A stretch of 5,139 bases of DNA from Candidatus Pygmaiobacter gallistercoris (GTDB taxonomy: Bacteria > Bacillota > Clostridia > Oscillospirales > Ruminococcaceae), in contig DXIA01000152.1 in the NCBI GenBank assembly GCA_019113125.1, forward strand, positions 1 to 5,139, read 5' to 3'. A program made the translations under genes and the position numbers. The notes under the pieces are model-generated. The model was not told the DNA's origin. It saw only the letters and a program-made list of their open reading frames with translations, and ran no database searches. Shown piece by piece: positions 1-5,056 of the stretch (positions within the stretch are counted from its first letter, which is position 1; each line of letters opens with the position of its first letter).

Positions 1-26
1 TCGCTGTTGATGTTCTGCTCCGGCAT
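1..26 (-). CDS. 5' end of an unidentified leftward gene (partial)
   Basis: Only the first eight codons are inside the window, reading M-P-E-Q-N-I-N-S on the minus strand. The start is well supported: an ATG at 26-24 is preceded by GGAGGTG (39-33) at a spacing of 6 nt, and a perfect consensus promoter lies just upstream (50-78). The 5' leader would be only about 17-20 nt. Eight residues are too few to name a family, so no function is given. The near-perfect promoter and ribosome binding site suggest a constitutively well-expressed gene. Confidence 0.7.
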
Positions 27-49
27 TTATTTCACCTCCGCGTGCCCCT

Positions 50-78
50 ATTATAGATAAAATTACTATGTGTGTCAA
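50..78 (-). promoter_or_regulatory. Perfect sigma-A promoter of the leftward gene
   Basis: On the minus strand, TTGACA (78-73) and TATAAT (55-50) both match the sigma-A consensus exactly, with an optimal 17-bp spacer (72-56). Transcription should start near 43, shortly before the GGAGGTG at 39-33. AT-rich DNA upstream of the -35 could act as an UP element. Confidence 0.88.
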
Positions 79-89
79 TATACTATGTG
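64..89. repeat. 9-bp direct repeat flanking a -35 box
   Basis: TACTATGTG occurs at 64-72 and again at 81-89, a 17-bp period. On the minus strand the copies (CACATAGTA) sit on either side of the TTGACA box of the leftward promoter, a placement that would suit an operator. No known regulator with this half-site is recognised. Confidence 0.5.
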
Positions 90-122
90 AAAAATATTAT
101 CCAATAAAAATTTAAACATTTT

Positions 123-153
123 TTGGAAACACAAAGCCAATCTGTGGTACAAT
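123..153 (+). promoter_or_regulatory. Probable promoter of the SGNH hydrolase / DUF1836 pair
   Basis: TACAAT at 148-153 is preceded by TGG, giving an extended -10 (TGn). A weak -35, TTGGAA at 123-128, lies at a long 19-bp spacing, so the extended -10 probably carries most of the strength. Start of transcription near 160 would leave a leader of about 27 nt before the TTG start at 187. Confidence 0.6.
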
Positions 154-171
154 AAAAACACGAAGAAAGAA

Positions 172-177
172 CCGGAG
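172..177 (+). promoter_or_regulatory. Ribosome binding site that decides a TTG start
   Basis: CCGGAG at 172-177 directly abuts a TTG at 178, which is too close for initiation, but lies 9 nt before a second in-frame TTG at 187. The second TTG is therefore the better start, three codons downstream of the longest reading. Confidence 0.6.
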
Positions 178-186
178 TTGATTGTT

Positions 187-1089
187 TTGGATTATCGCAA
201 ATATTCCCGCACCGAGGCGCTGCGCCGGCGCAGACGCCGCAGCTTTCAGCGGGCCTGCTTTTTTGTGCTGCTGCTCCTGGTACTGATGGGGCTCGCAGCG
301 GTTATCACCTGGATCATCGAGGGGGTTCAGGGGGGAGGGGGAAATTCGGACAGCCTGCCTGTCGACACCTCCTCGTCCGAGATTTCCTCCTCCCAGAGCG
401 GACAGAGCAGTTCTACGCCCACCCTGACCGACAGCGTGGTGCTGCCCGAACTGGGGCGGGTGGAGCTGAGCTATTTTGCCGACGCCGCCTTTGTCGGCGA
501 CTCGATCACCGTCGGCTGGAATGACTACAAGGATGCGGCGGCGCTGCCAGACACCAATGTCATCGCGGCGATCGGTGCGACCCCGCCCACCGGCGGTGTC
601 CAGTGGAAGGCGGAGGACGGCAGTCTCTATGACCCGCTCGAGCGGATTGTCCAGACCAATCCCACCAAGCTCTATCTGATGTTCGGCGCCAACGCACTGG
701 TGGCGGAGGGAGACTATGTCGAGGATAACCTGATCGAGTCCTACGGCCAGTTCATCGACGACCTCAAGAGTCGGCTGCCCGACGCGACCATCTATATCCA
801 GTCGATCCTCACCCCGGCGGCGACCGACGAGAGCCATGCCGGTCTGTCGGCCGAGCGGATCAGCCGGGTCAACGAGCGGCTCAAGGAGCTGGCAAAGGAG
901 AAGGGCTGCTGGTATCTTGCACTGGATGAGGCACTCTGCACCGAGGGCGGGCTGAATGCTGCTTACGCCTCGGGCGATGGGCTCCACCTGAGCAAGGAGG
1001 GGTATATGGCCTGGCTGGAGTACCTGATCACCCATGCCGCCTACAGTCCCGACAACCCGTATGTGGGCGGTATTGACCCGATGGCCTGA
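187..1089 (+). CDS. Membrane-anchored SGNH/GDSL-like hydrolase
   Basis: A 300-residue protein with a TTG start chosen for its spacing to CCGGAG. The N-terminus has a run of six Arg (about 13-18) followed by one hydrophobic segment (about 24-44), so by the positive-inside rule the rest lies outside the cell. A Ser/Thr-rich linker (about 49-83) leads to an SGNH fold: block I F-V-G-D-S with nucleophile Ser106, block II Gly130, block III G-A-N (Gly167, Asn169), and block V D-G-L-H (Asp264, His267). All four SGNH residues are present; the Asp often following the block III Asn is Ala here. The family includes esterases, lipases and carbohydrate O-acetyl (de)acetylases. An anchored extracellular form suggests work on wall or capsule polymers, but the substrate is unknown. 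It is followed after 20 bp by the DUF1836 gene, probably in the same transcript. Confidence 0.85.
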   Translation: MDYRKYSRTEALRRRRRRSFQRACFFVLLLLVLMGLAAVITWIIEGVQGGGGNSDSLPVDTSSSEISSSQSGQSSSTPTLTDSVVLPELGRVELSYFADAAFVGDSITVGWNDYKDAAALPDTNVIAAIGATPPTGGVQWKAEDGSLYDPLERIVQTNPTKLYLMFGANALVAEGDYVEDNLIESYGQFIDDLKSRLPDATIYIQSILTPAATDESHAGLSAERISRVNERLKELAKEKGCWYLALDEALCTEGGLNAAYASGDGLHLSKEGYMAWLEYLITHAAYSPDNPYVGGIDPMA

Positions 1090-1109
1090 GCGAAAGGGGG
1101 AACGCCGAA

Positions 1110-1634
1110 ATGGAGGAGAAGGACCAGCTCGAATCGCTGCGCCGACTGCTCGCCGAATGGCGGCCGGTGGACTACGACAGCCTGCCGGATCTCGATCTGT
1201 ACAAGGACCAGCTGCTCGAGTATATGCAGCGCCAGCAGATGCCCCATGGCGGGGATGACGCGCTGACCGGCGCGATGGTCAACAACTATATCAAGAGCGG
1301 GCTGCTGCCCCGTCCGGCGGGCAAGCGGTACCAGCGGCAGCATCTGGCAATCCTCACCGCGCTCTGCCAGCTCAAGCAGGTGCTGCCGATGTCCGACATC
1401 GGAACCCTGCTCGCCCAGCAGCCCGACGCGGGACAGCCGGAGGTGTTCTATCCCCGCTATCTCGACCAGCTCGACCAGGCGCTCGGGCGGGCGGCAGACC
1501 AGCTGCCCGCAACCGCCGACCGGGAGCAGCTGGCCCGCAGCGCGCTGGCGTTTGCGGTCCAGAGCTATGCCGATCTGCTGGTTGCCCGCCAGCTGCTGGC
1601 CCTGCTGAACGGGCAGTCCGAACCGGAAAAATGA
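1110..1634 (+). CDS. DUF1836 domain protein, putative DNA-binding regulator
   Basis: A 174-residue acidic, Gln/Leu-rich soluble protein with no signal peptide. The pattern L-P-D-L-D-L-Y-K-D-Q (25-34), then L-T-x-A-M-V-N-N-Y-I-K-S-G-L-L-P-R-P (52-69), K-R-Y-x-R-x-H-L-A (72-80) and L-K-Q-V-L-P-M-S-D-I (88-97) is what I know as the DUF1836 family of Firmicutes. The middle part resembles a MerR-type helix-turn-helix (N-N-Y-I-K-x-G-L-L-P followed by a Tyr/His segment), so a DNA-binding role is plausible but unproven. The C-terminal half (about 110-168) is helical and probably mediates dimerisation. The start is an ATG with a purine-rich AAAGGGGG (1093-1100) 9 nt upstream. It sits 20 bp after the hydrolase and 3 bp before a terminator, so it ends a two-gene operon. 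Its targets cannot be read from the sequence. Confidence 0.85.
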   Translation: MEEKDQLESLRRLLAEWRPVDYDSLPDLDLYKDQLLEYMQRQQMPHGGDDALTGAMVNNYIKSGLLPRPAGKRYQRQHLAILTALCQLKQVLPMSDIGTLLAQQPDAGQPEVFYPRYLDQLDQALGRAADQLPATADREQLARSALAFAVQSYADLLVARQLLALLNGQSEPEK

Positions 1635-1637
1635 CAA

Positions 1638-1678
1638 AAAGAGAGGACCGACAGCGGCAGTCTGTCGGTCCTCTCTTT
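1638..1678. terminator. Bidirectional intrinsic terminator between convergent genes
   Basis: A perfect 17-bp inverted repeat (1638-1654 with 1662-1678) encloses a 7-nt loop. It begins 3 nt after the DUF1836 stop and ends 10 nt before the stop of the convergent kinase gene. On the minus strand the stem runs into T5; on the plus strand the T tract is shorter and broken (TTTGACTTT). It therefore serves both genes, probably more efficiently for the leftward one. Confidence 0.9.
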
Positions 1679-1688
1679 GACTTTGGGA

Positions 1689-2777
1689 TCATCCCGGATC
1701 GGGCAGCCGGCAGAAGTCCGCCAGCTGCAGAAAGATCGGGGAGTATCGGTTGAGCAGATAATCGGTACTGCTGCTGCGCAGCAGATCATTTCCCATAGGC
1801 GCAGCGAGCGGCAGCGAGACGGCAAACAGTGAGCCCTCGCCGAAGACGCTCTCAACCGAGACGGTGCCGCCCAAACGGCCGGCCAGCGCCTGCACAAAGG
1901 TCAGTCCCAGCCCGGCGCCCGGCGACGGCGCCCGATCCTCATAGGGGTCGGCCGAGAAGAAGGGAGCAAAGATGTGGGGCAGCACCTCGGGACGGATGCC
2001 GGTGCCGTGATCCCGCACCCGCAGCAGCGCCCGGTCGGAGAGGGCGGTCAGGGTCACCTCAATCCGGTTGCCGTCCCGGGTGAATCGCAGCGCGTTTGAG
2101 AGCAGTGCCCCGAGCATGGTTGCCAGCAGATCGCCGCTGCAGCGCACCGGCAGCTCGAGATGTGCGGCTCCGTTCCACTGCACCGGTGGTTGACCCGGCA
2201 ACAGCAGCTCCTGCGCAGCGTGGCAGACGCTGTCGGTCAGTGCGGCAAGATCGCACAGCTGACGGTTGTCCTGCAGTGAAGAGCGCAGCCGGGAGAGCTG
2301 GGAGAGCAGACTGGTGTCCCGCAGCAGCTGGTAGCAGTGCCGATTGAGCTGCAGCAGCACCTTGGGGTCCTGTCCCGGCTCGATCTGCTTTGCCAGCAGC
2401 GGCAGCAGCGCGAAGATTTCGGCGATTGGCTCCCGCAGATGGGCGGTCAGGTTGGGGGCGAGAACATTTTCAGTCTGTTCGGATGCCACCGTGCCCCAAT
2501 ATCCCGGCTCCCCGCTGCGGGGGAACAGCGAGAGCCGCAGCGGCCGCTCGACCATACCGCCGGCGAGCAGCGGAACGCTGATCCCCTTGCCCGACCGCAG
2601 CAGCCCGGCAAGTCCCGGCTGCGCGCCGAGCAGCTCCCGGATCACCGTCGGCTGTCCTTCTAGTGCCGGTAACATCTCACGCGCGGCCCGGTTGAGCTGC
2701 AAAAGCGCAAAATCCTCCCCCAGCAGCAGCAGCGGATAGGGCAGGTCCTCAAACGCCTGCCCCGGCTGTGTCGCCAT
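1689..2777 (-). CDS. Soluble sensor histidine kinase with degenerate H-box
   Basis: A 362-residue protein from the ATG at 2777, chosen because AAGGCGG (2792-2786) is 8 nt upstream; a GTG (2786) and an ATG (2783) in frame are too close to it. The N-terminus (about 8-100) looks like a PAS-type sensing domain (pattern F-x-x-L-P-Y-P-L-L-L-L). The C-terminal half is a clear HATPase: N-box L-L-S-N-A-L-R-F-T (Asn228), G1 D-H-G-T-G (256-260), F-box F-A-P-F-F, and G2 G-A-G-L-G-L (287-292). Where a HisKA domain should read H-E-L-R-x-P-L, it reads A-H-L-R-E-P-I (112-118): the phosphoacceptor position is Ala112 and a His is shifted by one (His113). It may be an unusual kinase, or an ATP-binding pseudokinase. 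There is no membrane segment and no adjacent response regulator, so it is an orphan cytoplasmic sensor. The tandem Spo0A-like sites at its promoter tie it to sporulation or stationary-phase control by inference. Confidence 0.85.
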   Translation of the reverse strand: MATQPGQAFEDLPYPLLLLGEDFALLQLNRAAREMLPALEGQPTVIRELLGAQPGLAGLLRSGKGISVPLLAGGMVERPLRLSLFPRSGEPGYWGTVASEQTENVLAPNLTAHLREPIAEIFALLPLLAKQIEPGQDPKVLLQLNRHCYQLLRDTSLLSQLSRLRSSLQDNRQLCDLAALTDSVCHAAQELLLPGQPPVQWNGAAHLELPVRCSGDLLATMLGALLSNALRFTRDGNRIEVTLTALSDRALLRVRDHGTGIRPEVLPHIFAPFFSADPYEDRAPSPGAGLGLTFVQALAGRLGGTVSVESVFGEGSLFAVSLPLAAPMGNDLLRSSSTDYLLNRYSPIFLQLADFCRLPDPG

Positions 2778-2806
2778 CTTCATCACCGCCTTTTTGGCTG
2801 ATTGCT

Positions 2807-2826
2807 AAATTCGACAAAATTCGACA
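2807..2826 (-). promoter_or_regulatory. Tandem Spo0A boxes (two perfect TGTCGAA)
   Basis: A 10-bp unit is repeated exactly in tandem at 2807-2816 and 2817-2826. On the minus strand each copy starts with TGTCGAA, the textbook 0A box bound by phosphorylated Spo0A. The copies are one helical turn apart in the same orientation, as at well-studied 0A-box promoters that bind Spo0A dimers. They lie at about +2 to +22 relative to the predicted kinase transcription start, a position expected to block transcription. That Spo0A binds here is inferred. Confidence 0.7.
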
Positions 2827-2834
2827 TTTCTTTT

Positions 2835-2863
2835 ATTATAAAGGGGCCGGTTCGGATTGTAAA
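2835..2863 (-). promoter_or_regulatory. Sigma-A promoter of the sensor kinase gene
   Basis: On the minus strand, TTTACA (2863-2858, 5 of 6 consensus) and TATAAT (2840-2835, perfect) are separated by 17 bp. Transcription should begin near 2828, giving a leader of about 50 nt that contains the tandem 0A boxes. Confidence 0.82.
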
Positions 2864-2986
2864 GCGGAAAGCGGACCAAATCCCGGCCAAAGGCCGCTGT
2901 CTGGTAGCCTGCCGCCGAAAAGGAGGATTATTCCCGGAAAAGAAAAAAATTATCCGCCAAATTCCGTTAAATTTTTGTCAAAGCTC

Positions 2987-3015
2987 TTGTAGTTTTGCCG
3001 CAAGTGGTATAGAAT
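2987..3015 (+). promoter_or_regulatory. Probable gapA promoter
   Basis: TAGAAT at 3010-3015 lies 17 bp after TTGTAG (2987-2992). An overlapping register, TATAGA at 3008-3013, is preceded by TGG and so has an extended -10. Transcription would start at about 3020-3022, 32-34 nt before the gapA start. The weak -35 is surprising for a highly expressed glycolytic gene and may reflect activator help or reliance on the extended -10. Confidence 0.6.
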
Positions 3016-3035
3016 AAGATTAAATCCAAATCTTA
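3015..3035 (+). repeat. Inverted repeat at the gapA transcription start
   Basis: TAAGATT (3015-3021) and AATCTTA (3029-3035) form a perfect 7-bp inverted repeat with a 7-nt centre, just before the ribosome binding site. It overlaps the predicted start of transcription, so it fits an operator better than an mRNA hairpin, though with a start slightly upstream it could form a 5' stem. Confidence 0.5.
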
Positions 3036-3041
3036 AGGAGG
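3036..3041 (+). promoter_or_regulatory. gapA ribosome binding site
   Basis: AGGAGG at 3036-3041 directly touches an in-frame ATG at 3042, which is too close to be used. The next in-frame ATG at 3054 is 12 nt away and begins with the conserved GAPDH N-terminus ([11 protein letters not shown]), so it is the true start. Confidence 0.85.
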
Positions 3042-3053
3042 ATGTTATCTATC

Positions 3054-4082
3054 ATGGCAGTTAAAGTTGCGATTAATGGCTTTGGCCGTATCGGCCGCCT
3101 GGCTTTCCGTCAGATGTTTGAGGCGGAGGGCTACGAGGTCGTTGCGATCAACGATCTGACCAGCCCCAAGATGCTGGCTCACCTGCTCAAGTACGACACC
3201 GCGCAGGGCAGTTTCCTGGGCAAGATCGGCGAGAACAAGCACACCGTTGACTCCACCGACGACTCGATCATCGTCGACGGCAAGGAGATCAAGATCTACG
3301 CGATCAAGGACGCCAAGGATTGCCCCTGGGGCGAGCTGGGCATCGATGTCGTGCTCGAGTGCACCGGTTTCTACACCAGCAAGGAGAAGTCGATGGCACA
3401 CATCGCCGCCGGCGCCAAGAAGGTTGTCATCTCCGCGCCTGCCGGCAATGATCTGAAGACCATTGTCTACAGCGTCAACGAGAAGACCCTGACCAAGGAG
3501 GACCAGGTCATCTCCGCTGCGTCCTGCACCACCAACTGCCTGGCTCCGATGGCCGACACCCTGAACAAGGCGTATCCCATCGTTTCCGGCATCATGACCA
3601 CCGTTCACGCCTACACCGGCGACCAGATGATCCTCGACGGCCCGCAGCGCAAGGGCGACCTGCGTCGTGCCCGCGCCGGCGCGCAGAACATCGTTCCCAA
3701 CAGCACCGGTGCTGCCAAGGCCATCGGCCTGGTCATCCCCGAGCTGAACGGCAAGCTGATCGGCTCCGCCCAGCGTGTGCCCGTTCCCACCGGCTCCACC
3801 ACCATCCTGGTCGCCGTTGTCAAGGGCAAGGATGTCACCAAGGACAGCATCAACGCCGCTATGAAGGCCGCCGCTTCTGAGAGCTTCGGCTACAACGACG
3901 AGCAGATCGTCTCCTCCGACGTCATCGGCATGCGTTACGGCAGCCTGTTTGACGCCACCCAGACGATGGTCACCAAGATCGACGACGACACCTATCAGGT
4001 TCAGGTCGTCTCCTGGTACGACAACGAGAACAGCTACACCAGCCAGATGGTCCGCACCATCAAGTATTTCGCTGAGCTGTAA
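3054..4082 (+). CDS. gapA: Glyceraldehyde-3-phosphate dehydrogenase, type I
   Basis: A full-length 342-residue glycolytic enzyme that oxidises glyceraldehyde 3-phosphate to 1,3-bisphosphoglycerate with NAD+ in the cytoplasm. The Rossmann motif N-G-F-G-R-I-G-R is at 8-15, followed by the acidic Asp34 at the end of the second strand, which favours NAD over NADP. The catalytic signature S-C-T-T-N-C has nucleophile Cys158; His185 (in T-V-H-A-Y-T) is the general base. The phosphate-binding S-loop region [10 protein letters not shown] (201-210) and the C-terminal W-Y-D-N-E (321-325) are intact. Codon use is strongly biased to C-ending codons, as expected for an abundant protein. It stands alone, with its own promoter and terminator, so pgk and tpiA are not co-transcribed downstream. 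The upstream ATG at 3042 would add four residues and is rejected. Confidence 0.97.
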   Translation: MAVKVAINGFGRIGRLAFRQMFEAEGYEVVAINDLTSPKMLAHLLKYDTAQGSFLGKIGENKHTVDSTDDSIIVDGKEIKIYAIKDAKDCPWGELGIDVVLECTGFYTSKEKSMAHIAAGAKKVVISAPAGNDLKTIVYSVNEKTLTKEDQVISAASCTTNCLAPMADTLNKAYPIVSGIMTTVHAYTGDQMILDGPQRKGDLRRARAGAQNIVPNSTGAAKAIGLVIPELNGKLIGSAQRVPVPTGSTTILVAVVKGKDVTKDSINAAMKAAASESFGYNDEQIVSSDVIGMRYGSLFDATQTMVTKIDDDTYQVQVVSWYDNENSYTSQMVRTIKYFAEL

Positions 4083-4104
4083 TCCCGTCCTCCCAAACGG
4101 AACA

Positions 4105-4150
4105 CGCCGCCGCGCGCCCCACAAGGGGCAGCGCGGCGGCGCTGTTTTTT
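4105..4150 (+). terminator. Strong intrinsic terminator after gapA
   Basis: A GC-rich stem pairs 4105-4120 with 4125-4141 around an ACAA loop, with one bulged A (4130), and is followed by CTG and T6 (4145-4150). It starts 22 nt after the gapA stop. It also marks the point where base composition drops sharply. Confidence 0.92.
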
Positions 4151-4399
4151 GGAGAAAAAGCTTTTCAGAATCTACCAAAAGCGTTTATAGCCCTCACAAC
4201 CTATTCTCCTTCTCTTGTCTACTTTCGGTTATCCTTCTTCGCATCTTCACTTTTGATACAATTATGCATAATATTAGAGGATACGGAGACTTGCAAAATA
4301 AACCTCATTGCACCGTCTATCTTCTTTCAGATGAACAACTATATATCGTTATATATTTTGATTAACGCGTACAGATTTCTATTTTGCACGATCATTGAA
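4151..4399. other. AT-rich intergenic stretch without a supported gene
   Basis: No reading frame here has a start with a ribosome binding site. The plus strand is pyrimidine-rich at about 4196-4255 (the row 4201-4260 has 23 G+C of 60, against 42 of 60 for 3661-3720 in gapA). A 33-codon frame begins at an ATG at 4264 but has no Shine-Dalgarno. Around 4338-4356 there is an imperfect AT palindrome. I see no further structure. Confidence 0.6.
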
Positions 4400-4428
4400 T
4401 AGACATCTTCTCTCTCATATGGTACAAT
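4400..4428 (+). promoter_or_regulatory. Promoter of the small HTH gene
   Basis: TAGACA (4400-4405, 5 of 6 consensus) and TACAAT (4423-4428) are 17 bp apart, and TGG immediately before the latter makes an extended -10. Transcription would start near 4435, about 40 nt before the ATG at 4476. Confidence 0.8.
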
Positions 4429-4475
4429 ATATTTCGTTCAGAGATGCACCATTAATCCAAACGAAAGGAGCCTTT

Positions 4476-4655
4476 ATGGCTAAAGAAAGTTTGTTACCCG
4501 GGTCCTATGTTGGCACCAAAAAAGCTTCTGAGATTTCTGGTTTATCGCAGGCAACTATCGCTCGTCGTTGCCGGGAAGGGCGCGTACCTGGTGCAGTGCA
4601 AGATGCACCGGGGTCGCCTTGGCATATTCCGCTTTCTTCTCTACAGTTTTTATGA
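4476..4655 (+). CDS. Small excisionase-like HTH protein
   Basis: A 59-residue protein starting at an ATG with GAAAGGAG (4463-4470) 5 nt upstream; a longer in-frame reading from 4395 overlaps the promoter and is rejected. Residues about 12-59 form a compact MerR/HTH_17-like winged helix: K-K-A-S-E-I-S-G-L-S (15-24), the recognition helix Q-A-T-I-A-R-R-C-R-E-G (25-35), the turn R-V-P-G-A (36-40), and the wing ending W-H-I-P-L-S-S-L (49-56). This is the layout of excisionase/AlpA-type DNA-binding proteins. It is complete at the length of a single domain. Such proteins direct recombinases or control genes of integrative elements, but no integrase is visible here, so it could be a remnant, a stand-alone regulator or the edge of an element. 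Base composition differs from the genes to the left. The stop overlaps an ATG (ATGA, 4652-4655) opening a 17-codon frame of unknown meaning. Confidence 0.8.
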   Translation: MAKESLLPGSYVGTKKASEISGLSQATIARRCREGRVPGAVQDAPGSPWHIPLSSLQFL

Positions 4656-4920
4656 ATCGACATGATCTCTCTTTTATCGATAAAGATAGAATTCGCGCCC
4701 CATAACTTCTAGAGAAAAGCGCTCGTTTGATATGGGTAAAGCGCATCTATGGTCGCACCGCCATCTAAGCGACAGTATTTACCATTTTTGTGCATCTCCT
4801 CAGTACGACTATTAGAATTGCCTCGCAAGTCAGGTCGTTACACTCTTAAGCGCTTTACCGGAATAATATTCGTTCGCCTGAATCGTAATATGACAACGAT
4901 GGGCTGTAACGCATAAGATT
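4656..4920 (+). other. Possible structured leader, small RNA or decayed gene region
   Basis: These 265 bases separate the HTH gene from a terminator. They contain a 12-bp palindrome (TTTATCGATAAA, 4673-4684) and a 10-bp perfect inverted repeat, GGTAAAGCGC (4735-4744) with GCGCTTTACC (4850-4859). There is also a competing pairing of 4732-4740 with 4778-4785 (one bulge) that is followed by T5. Two weak reading frames exist: 17 codons from 4652 and 55 codons from an ATG at 4749, the second without a ribosome binding site but ending 4 nt before the terminator stem. Neither product is recognised. An untranslated RNA, a 3' leader or eroded coding sequence are all possible. Confidence 0.35.
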
Positions 4921-4963
4921 AGCCTCTTTGGGTCGCCATGTGCAACACAAAGAGGCTTTTATT
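4921..4963 (+). terminator. Intrinsic terminator closing the HTH transcription unit
   Basis: AGCCTCTTTG (4921-4930) and CAAAGAGGCT (4948-4957) pair perfectly over 10 bp around a 17-nt loop, followed by a T-rich tail (TTTTATT, 4957-4963). The T tract is only on the plus strand, so it ends rightward transcription, presumably that begun at the promoter at 4400-4428. Confidence 0.8.
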
Positions 4964-5056
4964 GATATTAATTAAGCCATTATTTAAGCTCTTATAACAA
5001 ATACATTTCCGTTCTTGCGTCGCTTTCTTTTCGTTTGTTATTATCGCATTCTCTGT

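Noticed and set aside
112..1035. 307-codon open frame antisense to the SGNH hydrolase
   Set aside because: The opposite strand carries a complete set of SGNH motifs, a membrane anchor and a good start; the antisense product shows no recognisable domain.
2884..2896. CGGCC-AAA-GGCCG hairpin upstream of the kinase promoter
   Set aside because: Only 5 bp, no T tract on either strand, and no transcript ends there; no regulator site recognised.
2918..2928. Strong Shine-Dalgarno (AAAAGGAGGAT) in the kinase-gapA intergenic region
   Set aside because: No ATG, GTG or TTG follows at a usable distance with an open frame, so it is probably chance in a purine-rich stretch.
3045..4178. 377-codon open frame antisense to gapA
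   Set aside because: It lies wholly opposite a textbook GAPDH gene, has no ribosome binding site, and its product is the Gly/Val/Asp-rich shadow expected when GC-rich genes with biased codons are read backwards.
4264..4365. 33-codon frame in the AT-rich stretch after gapA
   Set aside because: No ribosome binding site or convincing promoter ahead of the ATG, and the product resembles nothing I know.
4395..4475. N-terminal extension of the HTH protein from an ATG at 4395
   Set aside because: It would start within the predicted promoter and lacks a Shine-Dalgarno, while the ATG at 4476 has a good one and begins at the edge of the domain.
4673..4684. TTTATCGATAAA palindrome as an operator or resolution site
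   Set aside because: A 12-bp AT-rich palindrome is expected by chance fairly often, there is no second copy, and no recombinase is present in the window.
4734..4784. tRNA-like acceptor pairing (GGGTAAA with TTTACC followed by A)
   Set aside because: The span is about 50 nt, with no T-loop consensus, D-loop or anticodon stem; it is not a tRNA.
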